Both the position numbers and the translations under genes were made by a program. A stretch of 64,000 nt of DNA from Anaeramoeba flamelloides (taxonomy: Eukaryota; Metamonada; Anaeramoebidae): contig JANTQA010000033.1 of the NCBI GenBank assembly GCA_027625915.1, positions 8,122,001-8,186,000 of the forward strand, in the 5' to 3' direction. A model generated the notes under the pieces. It was not told the DNA's origin. It was given only the letters and a program-made list of their open reading frames with translations, and made no database searches. Below are positions 22,873-35,271 of this stretch, piece after piece; the stretch's first letter is position 1, and each line of letters begins with the position of its first letter.

Positions 22873-24597
22873 TTAAAACAAGAAAATGATTAAAATGAAA
22901 AATAATAATGAAAGAGAAAAAGTGAATAAATTAGCGGGGTTTGTAATTGAAATAATTAAATCTGAATTCTTGAGTTCAAAACTTGATGTAACATAATTAT
23001 TACACTCCTCATCTGTTGCCTTTACTTTTAAATGGAATGTGCCGGTTTCTTCTGGTGTTAAACCTGAGAAGGTAGCGGTTGATTGGTCAAAGGATAGCCA
23101 AGATGGCAGGGGACCATCATCCTCAAGAGAAGCAGAGAATACCAGCCCATGTCCGTATTGTGCCTTAAAGCCATCAGTATCGATGGCGTAACTCCATTGT
23201 GTATTGGTTGACACATCTTTATCTTGGATCTCTGAATTGGCAGGGTTAGATGGCTTAAAGGAGTGAGTGTAAATGTCTGAAATATTGGTATTTATTTCCG
23301 AAGTCTTTTCATAGACAACGACAAATTTTTTATTATAGAGGTGAGCGATTGCTGGACTTTTTTGTTCTTCAGAATTTGCTGTATTCGCATAAAATTCGTC
23401 ACCGATTCTTGTTGGGCTGTTGTCGCTGTCAACAGTTTCTCGATCAAATATTTGTGCTTTAATTTCCCAGCCATATGTTTGGTTATAGCTTTGCCAAGTG
23501 ATTACAAATTGCCCCTTTTCTAAATGTGCAATATCTGAATGGGTATCGTTTGCACCGTCAACGGGATTTAAATTGGCTTGAAAGATTGTGCTAATTGTGT
23601 CAATTGTCGCGTCTGTGGGGTTGTATTCGAGCACAACCGCCTGGATTTGATGGCTTTGCTCCCAGGTTACAACAAAATCATTTCCAAGCCCCTCGAGGTA
23701 GATAACCTTGCCTTCTCGACAATGGTGATCGATTTCTTCATAGCAATTACTAATCCGAGTTGGTTCAGTTAAATTCTGTAATGGGCTTGCTGTGTCGCCG
23801 TCGTTTTGAAAAATTTGAGCATAGATCTCAAACACATGAGTGCCATGGATATTTTGAGTTTCCTCTTCCCAGGTGATAATTATTTTCTCATCAAAGGAAA
23901 CAGAAATGGGCGCAAATTGCCTTGCAGTTAAATTTTTCCCAATTTGGAACGGCTCGCCAGATTTGCTAATCTCCCCAACACTTTGCCCCTGATCGCTCTT
24001 GCCCGTAAGGGACCAGAGATCTAGCATCTGTCCGTAGATGTGGACAACATGGTTGCTTTCGTTGAAGGTGTTCCAACACACAAGCACCTTGTCTGCCCCA
24101 ATACTGGTGACTGACGAATGATGTGATTCGGTGTCTGGGTTGTCATTAACAACATATTCATCATAGACCTGCAACACTCTCTCATCAGAGATTTGGAACA
24201 CCTTGAGGATTACACTGTTTTGCTCCCTTTCAACCCACGTCGCTGCAAACGTGGTTTCGTCGATCGTAGACAAATCGGCATCGCCATGTCTTCTTACCGA
24301 ATGCAAGTTTGTAAGGTTGATGTGATCATCGGCTTTTTGAATGATCCCACTTTCTTCTTCCACCTTTAAAAGAACACCCTCAATGTGGTGTACATCTTCC
24401 GCGATTTGCTTGGAAAAAACAACAAAAAAATAATCATTGTTAAAATCGGTGACAGACGGCTTGTGGTGGAAATGCTCGCTTGTGGTAATATAAAATTCAT
24501 CTGTTAATGCATCTGTACACTCCGTGACAGCACTTTCACTCATGCACGGAGTGATGAATAAAAAGAAAATTAGAGCCAAAAGGAGAAGAGGTTTCAT
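22873..24597 (-). CDS. Secreted beta-rich protein, probably GPI-anchored
   Basis: A single exon of 574 residues. Residues 1-20 are a signal peptide ending near CMSES. The body (about 25-450) is a series of degenerate beta repeats, each with a core like FVVTWQS or VITWEEE followed by YAQIF or KAQIF; this style is known from bacterial and protist repeat adhesins. Residues about 465-544 match the dystroglycan-type cadherin-like fold: LPSWLSFDQST, TFSGLTP, then GTFHLKVKATD. The C-terminus is a hydrophobic stretch with no cytoplasmic tail (FTFSLSLLFFILIIFLF), preceded by small residues, as in GPI-anchor signals. There are many N-glycosylation sites (NLT, NQT, NIS). The likely role is cell-surface adhesion or matrix; no catalytic motif is seen. 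G+C is well above the surroundings, so the gene is under selection. Confidence 0.75.
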   Translation of the reverse strand: MKPLLLLALIFFLFITPCMSESAVTECTDALTDEFYITTSEHFHHKPSVTDFNNDYFFVVFSKQIAEDVHHIEGVLLKVEEESGIIQKADDHINLTNLHSVRRHGDADLSTIDETTFAATWVEREQNSVILKVFQISDERVLQVYDEYVVNDNPDTESHHSSVTSIGADKVLVCWNTFNESNHVVHIYGQMLDLWSLTGKSDQGQSVGEISKSGEPFQIGKNLTARQFAPISVSFDEKIIITWEEETQNIHGTHVFEIYAQIFQNDGDTASPLQNLTEPTRISNCYEEIDHHCREGKVIYLEGLGNDFVVTWEQSHQIQAVVLEYNPTDATIDTISTIFQANLNPVDGANDTHSDIAHLEKGQFVITWQSYNQTYGWEIKAQIFDRETVDSDNSPTRIGDEFYANTANSEEQKSPAIAHLYNKKFVVVYEKTSEINTNISDIYTHSFKPSNPANSEIQDKDVSTNTQWSYAIDTDGFKAQYGHGLVFSASLEDDGPLPSWLSFDQSTATFSGLTPEETGTFHLKVKATDEECNNYVTSSFELKNSDLIISITNPANLFTFSLSLLFFILIIFLF

Positions 24598-26517
24598 TGT
24601 GAAAAGTTTTTACAATTGAAAATCAAAAGAAATAAGCAATTTTTTAAAAAAAAAAAAAAAAGAGAAAAAATGGTTTGATTTTTTATTTAAACTTGAGGGT
24701 CGAATCCAAGAAAACAGAAACGGTATAACAAAAGAAAAATGAAGAGTCTTATTTTCTGTTTTACAGAGTTTCAGGGGTTAATTCAAAAGTTTTGTCAAAT
24801 AAAAAACATTTTCTTTCCAAAAAATTTTTTTCCTTCACTTTTACAAGAACAAAAAATTAAACATTTAATGGTTACGCAAATTTTAACCTGCCAAAAATGA
24901 TCTAAAGCTAATTTGAATCTGAAATGTATACTTACAGTTTTGTCTTCCCAAGCTCATATGTAACTAAACACAGTGATAACCGTTCATAACAAAATCAGAC
25001 AACAATTTTGATTTTTCTTGTTCTTAAGATGAAACACTTTTAGCGTATTTCAAAATAAAAATGATCAACAAAGTTGATGATATTATACTTTTAGTTAATC
25101 ATACCAACTTATTAAAACCAGTAAAAAATGGGAAAAAAAACTTGAACACATGATAAGAATAGCACAAAAATTGAGGTCACTTTTTTTACTTGAAAACACT
25201 TTTGTTTTTTTAATATTGTTCCAAATTTTGAAAGGAATTAAAAGATTACAATGCAACAACTTTTAATTTAAAAGTTTTTACAAGTTAAACTTTTAAAAAC
25301 ATGTAAATCAAAACGGCTTTCCAATTTTGGGTTTCCACAAGAACAGTTAAAGGTTCTTTATGGAATCAAATATTTTATTTTTTGAGAAATTTTTAATAAT
25401 TCAATTAAATTTCAAAAGTTTATCTTTTTTCAAATCATTTTATTTAATATTTTTTGGGCTTATAACAGTTTGTATCAAGTATTTGAAAGTTGAAGAAAAA
25501 AGAAAAAATACCAGAAACTGAAATCTTGTAGAATGTCTGTCATAAAGTTTTAAAAAGTATTGGAAGTGTTTATATGGATCATGGCTATTCTAATCGGGAA
25601 ATTTTTTCAAAAAATTTTATTGTTTTATATTGTCTTATTTTATAAAACAAATGTTTTGAATGATAAAATATTTTTCATCTTAATTTTTCGAGATTCAGAA
25701 AAGTGAATAAATAAACTGATATTTTTTTTTTTTTTAAAAAATTATTAAAGAAAACATATTTTTTTTTAACATAAAATTCATTTTGAAAGATTAAAGGCAA
25801 AAAAAAAAAAGTAAGAGTGGAGGGAAAAGGGGGATAAGAACAACAAATTTTGAACTGAAAGGGTATTTCGGTTTTGGATATGTTTTTTTTTATGCGTGTC
25901 GAGGATCAACAACAGTTTATTTGTAAAACAATTTTTTTGAATATTGTAAAAAAGTTTTGATGTGTTTTTCTTTTAAGTGTTCTAATATTGAAACAATCAC
26001 CTTATTATCTTTGTGTCTGAACTAAAAAAAAAAAAAAAAATGAATTTGTTCAAAATAATATAAGTTGGTATTGAGGGTTCCAAAGAAAGTTGGTTAATAT
26101 CATCCTCACACTGGATCAATATTATTTTATAAAATCTAGAATGGGATCTAAAAAGAAGAATAATAAGAGGGTGATTTTTGACAAATAAAACAATATGATT
26201 TTTTATCTTTTTTTGGAACCCATGTTCTAACTTGGTACAAGAATAAAAAACAGTCAATAAAAGAAAATAAATACGAATTTTACTATTCTTCAATTACCCG
26301 TTGAATAATTTACTCTTCAAAGTGCTTTTATCCCCAACTTAATGATAGAATACATTCAAAAAAAAAAAATTTAAATTGATTCCATTGAAGATAAAACTTG
26401 GTTTAAAAATTAAAGAGTTAAATCACATCAAACAAGGCTTCAATGTTTTTTTTTTCTTTTATTTATTTTTTTTTTTGATCATTTTTTCAATTTTTTTGGA
26501 TTCAATTGTATAACTGT

Positions 26518-26559
<42 letters not shown>

Positions 26560-29020
26560 ACTGGCATATGTTTCAAACCTGTATGTATTAAAATATTTAC
26601 GTATATTATTAAAGAAATTATTTGAATAATTCATTTTTCTATAAAATGTGGAACTCAAAATCTGTATAATATACTTATTCCATTTAAATACCTTCTAAAA
26701 TAAACCTCAATAACTTTTTGAAAGTTAAATTTATTTATAAAATTATTTATAAAGTTATTAATATTGTGTTCAAATAGTGTTGAAAATAAAAAAGATCTGA
26801 AATTTTTACAAACTTTGTTGGGTAACTCAATAATTTTTCTAAATATTTTTATAATGAAGTTATAACACCCTTTTAAACTATCTAGATAAATAGTCTCTTT
26901 TTTTAGCTAGTCATCCAAAATTATTCATTAAAAATTTCACAAAACAATTGTTTGGACGGGGGAGTTAATATGATCAAATTTTTGTCACTAATAAAAATAC
27001 TTTCCCAATAAAAAGTCAATAATATTAGTACTCTAAGTAAAAATGAATTGAAAAAAATAAATCTATTTAAGATATTATGCAAAAATTATTTATAAATTAT
27101 TTTAGTAATAATCACAATTATAAATTTTTTTTTTTTCTCGAGACTTTTTTGAACTTTATTTTTTTATTTTTGTTTTTTTCACCCCACTTGTTTCTATTTC
27201 ACTTTTTACCCTTTAATTAAAATTGATGTGAGTAAATCATCATATTATTTATAGTTTCAAAAAGATAAAAGTATTCCAATAGTTATAGTTTAGATTTAAA
27301 CACACTAAAATTCTAACTATAAAAGTAGAATTGCTGTAGAATTCATCTTATGATTATGGGTTTAATTTACAAAATTTTTGGTATTTAAATTTCTGGTAAT
27401 TTAAAAAATAAATTGAACAATATTTTATATCTGTAATTGAAAAATAATGTCCAATCTAAAAATATTGATTATTTTTCAATGGGTTGTAGGGTTTGGTAGG
27501 TTGTTCTCTGCGTTTAAAAACTTAATATTGAGAATGTGTTTCTTCTTTTCTTTTTTTATTTATAAATTAAAATTTCTTATTTCTCTATTTGAGATAAATT
27601 AACAATAATTATTTGCTTTAAAAAGGTCAATAAAGCCAAGTAAAATTGAAATTTTTAATTTTTATTTTTTTTATTAAACTTCATATTAAAAAAGATAAAA
27701 CCAAAACTATTGTATTGAGTTTTTTATAAATTTCTATTTAAAACTTCCAAAAAGGAACCATTTTTTTTAATTATCTTCAATACTATACTCTATAATTATT
27801 AAAATAAAAGCGGAAAGAAACCTTAATTATTTTACTTCTTTATATGAACTAGTTGTATTTTAACTTATATTTACAAATTTAAAAAAATATTTTAAAAATA
27901 ATATCTGGGTTTGTTATTCAAGTTTTTTAATAAAATACATTATTGAAGTAACTTTTATATATTTTGGGACAATTCCAGAAAAGATTCTTTTGAATTTGAA
28001 GTCTAAATTTGTTGAATAAATCTTAATTTTTTTTTCAAATATAGTTTATTTCTGAAATTGTTAGATTTTTTATTAATATTAAAATGATTTTTAATTAATG
28101 ATATCTAAAATATTTTTCACTTTACTAATCGATTTTGAGAGAAATTTGAACCATGAATATCTAATACGATTCACGTTCAATGACAACATCGTTTAATATT
28201 GTCCTTATCCATTCTAAAAACTACTCACTTGAAAAAATAAATAAAATAAATCATTTTTATCAATTATCAAAAGAACATTATTTCTTGGTAAATATATAGT
28301 GTTCAGCCTTTTGATTTGTTTCTTTTCTCTCTACATTGATTCAATTTTTTGACCAAGGGTATAAAACTACTTCAAAAGTATCTAGAGTGGAAGTTTGACA
28401 AGATAGAAACAAAATCAATTTGAAATTTATTTTGAAATGTTCGAAAATTTCGAAAATTCAACAGATCATGAACAGTTTTATTTTTTACGAAAGATCAAAC
28501 TAAAAAGTCCAAAAAAACAAAAAATATTTGTATATTAACTTTCCTTTATCTTAAGATTGATTATAGGTTTTGTTTTTTGTCTTTCTACATTTTTTTATAC
28601 CCTAATAGTATAAAATATTCACAGACCTTAAACAATTGATTTAAGAATTTAGTTACATTACTTTTATTTTAATCATTTGTTACTTTTTGTAGACTTCAAA
28701 ATACAATACTTTTCCACGAATATTTGCTTATAGTTGGGATTTGATCAACTAACACCAAATTGTAATCAATAAGAGCCTACTGATAATCTCAAAAAATATC
28801 AACATTTCAGAAAAAAAAGTTTTCATACGTCAGTTTGATAATTATTTCATTTTCAAAATTAGACAACAAATTCAATTAAATTTTCGAGAAACAAAGAAAT
28901 CTGGAGTTGACTCAAGGTATAAACCAGTTTAGAAAAATTTTGAACAATACTCTCGAATAATGAGTTAGAATCCAAAATTTGTTTCATTTTTTTTTAAAAT
29001 TATTCCCATTTTATTCTTAA
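24598..29020. other. 4.4-kb gene-free tract
   Basis: A+T-rich sequence. A (TA)n run of about 36 bases lies near 26521-26556, and there are several T and A runs. A small G+C-richer patch at 24925-24990 contains GTAAGT on the minus strand after a short frame starting MSLGRQN; I cannot build a gene from it. Other slightly richer patches (28130-28220, 28680-28760) are also unexplained. Confidence 0.45.
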
Positions 29021-30616
29021 ATGACAAAAAGAAACGAACAAACCAAATTACCAGACCTAGAAAATACAAATCTTACCATTTCTCTCACAAATTTTGAACA
29101 AAAACTCTTTAATCATTTATTGGCTATTTGCAAATATTATTCCTTGAAGACTACAATTCGTGTAGCAGGGGGATGGGTAAGGGACAAATTGCTAGGGAGG
29201 GAATCTAATGATATTGATTTGGCACTCGATGATATGCTAGGATCAGCGTTTGGGAAATATGTCAACCGATATCAAACAGAAGTTTTAAAGGGAAAGGAAA
29301 CCACGCTGGCAATAATCAAATCAAACCCAAATTTATCAAAGCACTTAGAGACAACAAGAATGAAAATATTTGGACAATGGATTGATTTTACAAATCTACG
29401 TAATGACGATTTTGCAAAAGGAGAAGAAGAAGTAGAGGGATGTACAAAGGAGAAAAACGAAAACAAAGGAAAAGAAGAAAAAAAAAAACAGAAACAAAAA
29501 GAAAAGGAAACAAACCGAGAAGAGGAAAAAGAAAAAGAAAAAGAAAGTGAAGAGGAAGAAAAAAATGAAAACAACAAAACGAAAAAGCATACCACGAGTT
29601 CAACGGGCCAGAAAATCTATTTGGGTGATCCAAAGACAGATGCCCACCGAAGAGATTTGACAATCAATACCTTATTTTATAATATCCATAGCAAGTCAAT
29701 TGAGGACTTTACGGGGCATGGTATTCATGATTTAAAAAATGGGATCATTCGAACCCCATTGCCGCCACTGGAAACATTTACCGATGATCCGTTGCGAATT
29801 TTAAGGTTAATAAAGTATTCTACTCGGTATGGTTTCCAAATCCATGAAGAAACCGCCAAAAGTGTGAATAATGAAAAATTGCTTCATGCGCTCCGGAATA
29901 ATATTTCAAAAGAAAGGATCTATGGTGAATTGCAATCAATACTGTCCAGTGAAAGGCCTTATCTTGGGTTCAAAAAGCTGTGTAAATTGAACATTTACTC
30001 GGCCATCTTTTATCATCGTGATTATTACCAAGAGAGCTTTACGCAAAGCACACTGAAAAATTTGAAAAAATTAAAACCTCTCTTAAGCGATATTCCCAAG
30101 ACTAGATTGCCTTCTGTGATCTTGGGCTGTTTATTGCTGCCATACTGTAAATTTGTTATGAAGAAGAAAAAAAATACGATCCAAATGTCAAATGTAATTC
30201 TTTTTCAAAATCTTTGTTTCCCAAAAAAATTATCTAACCAGGTCGGCTTGTTGCATCAAGGGATTAATCAATTTATTGAAATTTTGCCAACAATCGAAGA
30301 GATTAGTCGTTCTGAATTAGGGTTAATTGTAAGAAACTATAAGGAGTCTTGGCTTGATATAATCGTATTATGCAAGATATATTCCCCACATTCTGGCGAC
30401 TTCAGCAAAATTACTCAAAAGATTAATGATTTCCAATTAAACGATGCTTGGAATTTAAGGCCCCTATTAAATGGTGGGGATGTTAAACGAATTCTTCAAA
30501 TTAAAAAGGGCCCTTTAATTGGCCAAGCAATACAAGCCGCTTTCAAACACCAATTGGATTTTCCAAATTTAAACAAAAAGGGTATTGAAGAATTTATTTA
30601 TAATACTTTGAAATAA
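29021..30616 (+). CDS. CCA tRNA nucleotidyltransferase
   Basis: Adds or repairs the 3' CCA end of tRNAs from CTP and ATP. Single exon, 531 residues, class II polymerase-beta-type family. The family motifs stand in order: GGWVRD at 50-55; DIDLALD at 64-70 with the metal-binding Asp pair; DFTNLR at 122-127; RRDLTIN at 210-216; EDFTGHGIHDL at 228-238; the nucleotide-selecting DDPLRILR at 255-262; then the ISKERI..EL helix. Between DFTNLR and RRDLTIN sits an insertion of about 60 residues made mostly of Lys and Glu (about 134-196), where most family members have a short loop ending in SR and P residues. The frame continues cleanly through it, so it may be translated, or less likely removed by an unseen intron. 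No mitochondrial presequence is obvious. The symbol would be CCA1 or TRNT1 by function. Confidence 0.93.
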   Translation: MTKRNEQTKLPDLENTNLTISLTNFEQKLFNHLLAICKYYSLKTTIRVAGGWVRDKLLGRESNDIDLALDDMLGSAFGKYVNRYQTEVLKGKETTLAIIKSNPNLSKHLETTRMKIFGQWIDFTNLRNDDFAKGEEEVEGCTKEKNENKGKEEKKKQKQKEKETNREEEKEKEKESEEEEKNENNKTKKHTTSSTGQKIYLGDPKTDAHRRDLTINTLFYNIHSKSIEDFTGHGIHDLKNGIIRTPLPPLETFTDDPLRILRLIKYSTRYGFQIHEETAKSVNNEKLLHALRNNISKERIYGELQSILSSERPYLGFKKLCKLNIYSAIFYHRDYYQESFTQSTLKNLKKLKPLLSDIPKTRLPSVILGCLLLPYCKFVMKKKKNTIQMSNVILFQNLCFPKKLSNQVGLLHQGINQFIEILPTIEEISRSELGLIVRNYKESWLDIIVLCKIYSPHSGDFSKITQKINDFQLNDAWNLRPLLNGGDVKRILQIKKGPLIGQAIQAAFKHQLDFPNLNKKGIEEFIYNTLK

Positions 30617-33393
30617 TAATAAATTTTTAGATTTGATATTTATATTTTTATTTTTCATTTTTGTTATAATATTGCAAATATGTCTTTCGCGTCAATTTTG
30701 GTATTTTTTATTTTTTCTAATTTCCAGTAATCAATTGACACCAAAAATAATATTGACTCTCTTATGTGAATATTAAAAATTGAATAGGAATTGTTTATCA
30801 ATAACATATTAAAAAGAAAAAAATTCAAAGCGAGATAATAAGCTGAAACATTTCTTGCTTATAGTGAAAAAATAATTAAAAATCTATTAATTTGAAATTG
30901 AATGAAGAGTTACTGATTGAAAGTTGAATTTATATAGGGTTAAAAAAGTTTAGAATCAACTTTTTTATCATAAGAGAATTATATAAAATAGATTGGTTTT
31001 GAAAAAGGAAATGCCTTGAAATACTACAATTTTTCGAAAATAAAAGAAGGTATTTATTTTTTTTGGAATATTTTTTTTTTGGAAAACCACCATTTCAATT
31101 TCAAATACTAAAGGATAAAAACTATTTAGTTTAGAGTAAGACTGGAAAACAGTATTTAATTGCTTTTTCTGAAGTGAAATTATCTCTATTCAAAAATCAA
31201 ATTTTTAATAACAATCATGGATTTGGTTTATCATTTTCCACAATGAGATTTACTTTTTGGGATGATTTATTACCAAGTGGGTTTAAATATTACTCATACA
31301 CATGGAAAATAATACCATTTTGAACTTGAATGTTTAGTAGTTTAGATTTTATCTTTTTTTTGATTGAAGAAAATAAAGAAAAAAGAGAAATTTATTTTCT
31401 CAACTCATAGAAAATATAGTTTAATTTCTATTTTAGTTTAAAAATTGTTTTGTTTTGGTGTTGTGTGTTCCGCTTGGAATAGAAAAAAAGGTGTTCTTGT
31501 TTTTCAAGAAAACAATTTTAATGAAATTTACATTTTTTCAAAAAAATAAAATGGTTTTCAATATTTATTTGAATTTCTCAAGAAAAACATGTAAATTCAC
31601 ACGCTTTGGACAGACCTTTAACTTCTTTTGATTTAAGTAACTAAAAAATAAGAAAAGCTTATAAATATTTTTATTTTTATTTCAATTATTAGTATAAGAT
31701 TCTATCGGGGTTTGTTGAACCAAAATAGTGAACCAATTGTTGATTTTAACAATATTCAAATCAAATTTAGAAGCTTATATTCTTTAAAAAAACCGAAAAA
31801 AAAAAAATACCCAAATATTAAGACAAATGGTTATCTTCTAACAAATAAATACCCAAATGAGATTATTTTTGTTTTTAATTTATTTTTTTTTTAAATAAAA
31901 AATAATTATAAAAAGAAAATACTATGCTAAAATAATAAATAAAATTATTTTGGGATATTGGCTGTATTACTTATTCTACAATAATTTTTGTCAAAGTTAC
32001 ATTCAACCACTAAAAAAAAATAATACTTCAAAATAAACTGGTTAATTTTGAATAACAATAGTTTATATTTGTTTTAGTTTGTTATAAAAATTGTTATTGA
32101 GGGTAAAGAATCTGAAGTTATTGGCTCTTGTTATTAGTGAAAATTTGAGTTATTTTTTGAAAATTTACAATTGAATGAACAATTTCTGGTGAAAAATTTT
32201 ACATTTTTATCCTTTTTTTTACATTTCTTTCAACAATTCTTCAAAATATTGGAATCCTTCATTTCCTTTTTCATTTTTTCAACATTCTTTATAAATAGAT
32301 ATTTTTTTTTTTTTTTTGATAAATTGTTTATTCACAGATCTTGAAAAATAATAATGTATCTCTTTTATTTATCTATTTAAAATTTCTTGTGAAAAAGTTT
32401 CGTTTTTTTAATTTAATACAAAATATTTCTGAATGGAAATTAAAAGTTTTCATTTTGACCATTAAATATTTTTTAAAAAGAAAAAATCCCAAAATAAAAA
32501 AGAGAGATAATTGTCAAGAATTAAAATTCACTTGTTTTTGATTTGATTTTATTATATTTTTCTATTTTTTTTTTTTTTTTTTTGGATCAATAAGTTCATT
32601 CTCTTTTCTTTTATTTTGAAGTTTTTATTTGTTACGGTTAGCGCTGTATATTATCCAATATAAGTTCCAAGAATTAGAATTTTAGAGATCAATTTGTTTT
32701 GAATTCTTTAATAATTTGAGTATTTTTACTAGTGGCCTTTCATAAACATGTTTATAAAAAGGAATAATACTTTCAAATCGTCATTCAAACTACAAATCTA
32801 GCTGATTACCTTTGTATGTGGTAGCAACTTCTCAATCATTGGCACTTTATCTATTGGTCATTATGGGTGTTTCTGTATACATTATAAAAATATATTCGAG
32901 ATTTGAACATGGGATTTTAATATTTTTTTTATTTCAAACTCAAAAAATTAGAAATAAAAGGTTTTTTAACCTTTTTTGAAGTTAGATAAAAAAATATTCT
33001 CATATTTGGCAAAATTCAAAAAAAATTTTTTGATTAATGTAAAGTAAAATATTTAACAAATACTCAAAAAAATAAAAATCAAAATTATAATTTTTTAACG
33101 ATTTAGTCAATCAAAATTACATTGGTTTGGGTAATTAACATATGAAAACTTCAGATCGTTCCCAAAGAGAAATTTATAATTTTTGCACAATCAAAATTTA
33201 AAATTTTCATGCAGCTAGTTATAATCAAATTATTACTGTCATTTTAAAATAAATAATGAAAATTTTTTATTTCAGGTTTTCAAATAATTACTAATGATTG
33301 GATTAATATTCAAAAAAAAAAAACAGACCTTCACAAGATCATTTAATCAAGAGAATCTAGATATTTTACAATTTAATCTCTTTACTATTATAG
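30617..33393. other. Gene-free tract
   Basis: A+T-rich sequence. A G+C-richer patch at 32750-32890 has open stretches in more than one frame, one rich in hydrophobic residues; this is not enough for a gene call. The frames at 31712-31894 and 32341-32541 look like chance. Confidence 0.5.
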
Positions 33394-33874
33394 TAGGGAA
33401 AAAAATACCGGACATGAAAAAAATCCTGGAAAAGATTTTTAATTGTGAATATTAGTAAAATTTTGTCTAATTTCAATGAAATCCTTATTATAAATAACCA
33501 ATTTTTTTATGAGATTAGTAATAAACCTACCCAAAGTCCATTAAAGTAAGGTGTCTCTAGAATACTCAAGTAATTATTTGATAGCCTAATGATGATCAAC
33601 TTTTTTTGAAAAACAATCGAGTTTTATAGAGGTTTACTAGAGTTTGGAAAATGATAATTTTTCTTCTTGTTTTTTGATTGATTGAATGGTGTTTTGAACA
33701 AGTGTGATTTCATCAATCATCATTCTAATAAGTGGGGGGGTTATAATTGAAAAAGTTCGATTCTTAAAAAAAGGAATTTGATTGTAAATAGCTGAAATTA
33801 CATAATAATTTTACTAATATTCACAATTAAAAATCTTGTCAGGGATTTTTTTCATGTCCGGTATTTTTTTCACT
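33394..33874. mobile_element. Inverted-repeat element R4, best copy
   Basis: The left end AAATACCGGACATGAAAAAA and the right end mirror each other over about 65 bases, down to the core TTTTTAATTGTGAATATTAG (left) and its complement (right). Similar in full length to 22068-22545. No protein is encoded. TTATAG-like sequence flanks the left side, but no exact target duplication can be assigned. Confidence 0.8.
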
Positions 33875-34560
33875 GCTCTATATTTAATTTAAGAAAAATA
33901 AATTTAATAACAAAGCACTAGTAGGAAACATAAATTTAATCTCAAAACTTTTTTTATCAAATGATTTTATGAAGATATTGGGTTTATTACAACTAATTTA
34001 CAGAAAACCTATTTGGGAGAATTGAAATAAAAATTATCTTTTATTTATTAGAATATGATGGTATTTTTAAAACTTTAAGATAAAATTATTTTTTTACAAT
34101 TCGATAATGACAGTATTAATCATTCTATAGATTGCTTCAAATGTGACAATATATTTAAAAACAGATTAGACAAAACTAGCAGCGAAATAATAAAAAAAAA
34201 TTAATTTTAAATTTAGCTTATTTTGTTTGAACATTTCATTCAAATTTTTAGATCAACTAATGATAATTTTTCAAAAATCCGAAAAAGCATAAAAATTGCA
34301 ATTTTTTGACTTTTCATTCACAATAAATCTTTCAAACCATTTTTTTTTATGTGTTTCAGTTCACACAAAACATAAAATATGAAAAGTCCTCAAAGTTAAA
34401 AATAATTACAAAAAAAGTAAAAAGGCAAACTTTCCTAAAAAACACAAACACAATTTTAAATAATTTTTAGATTAACTTTTACACAAAATTTAAAAAGATC
34501 CAATCTCAAATTCACTTGAATTAAACTATTTAAATTATTTGGTTGAGGATCCTATTTTTT
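33875..34560. other. Gene-free spacer
   Basis: A+T-rich sequence with nothing recognisable. Confidence 0.55.
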
Positions 34561-35038
34561 TTAATCCCACAGTGAACCTTCTTCTGGTGAGTTGTGATAC
34601 GATTTTATTTTTAAATTCTCTTTACTTTTTTTGTGGAATTTTTCAACACCGAATTCTCGTTGAAAAGCAGACGTTTTACTTAATACCTTTAGATATTTTC
34701 ACGATTGTGGGATTTTTTACAATAACAGATTTCATATGAGAGATTGGTTAATTTGCTTTCTTAAAAAAATATTGAAAATAATTTCTACATTTTTCCAAAA
34801 TAAAACTGTAAAGCAAAAAATCAATAAATGGATGAAATAATTGGATTAAAAACACCAAGTCAGCTTCTTCGCTAAATATTAAAGACAATCTCTGAATTAA
34901 CTCTTGATAAGAAAAACTAGCTTTCAGGTTCGTACTCTTTTTGAAAAAGAGATGAAACAAAAGAAAAAAAGATAATTTTAAAGAAGAATTAACCAATAGA
35001 GAAGAAACAATTTTTGTACCCCAAGAATGACAATAACT
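34561..35038 (-). other. Coding-like region, possibly RasGEF-N-like, broken or spliced
   Basis: Two open minus-strand stretches follow each other in a G+C-richer patch. The first (35038-34748, no convincing ATG) contains NLKASFSYQELIQRL, then EEADLVFLIQLF, then FIDFLLYSF. This loosely fits the pattern of the RasGEF N-terminal domain (KA.T...LI..LT, D..FL.TFL, SF....LL). The second (34698-34561) is hydrophilic (SKTSAFQREFGVEKF, HNSPEEGSLWD) and ends at TAA. I cannot connect them with confident splice sites, so this may be a relic or a gene with exons I do not resolve. It sits head-to-head with the uridine kinase gene. Confidence 0.3.
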
Positions 35039-35271
35039 TAATTACGTATTTAATTTTTTACAGAAGTCGAAATACTTTTCGAAATTCTATTAAAAAAGAC
35101 TAAGAATATTCAATTCTTTCAACCACCATTTCAAAAAAAAGAAAGAACAAGTAAGTGTCAAATTTCTAAAATAATTCTCAACTTTTGAATTTCATTTTTT
35201 TTCAAAAAAATAAAAAAAAAAATTCATTTTATCAAAATAACAAATTTTTATTTTTTATAATTATTTTTCCA

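Noticed and set aside
29272-29663. Three minus-strand frames rich in Phe and Ser
   Set aside because: Antisense shadows of the Lys/Glu tract in the CCA enzyme gene.
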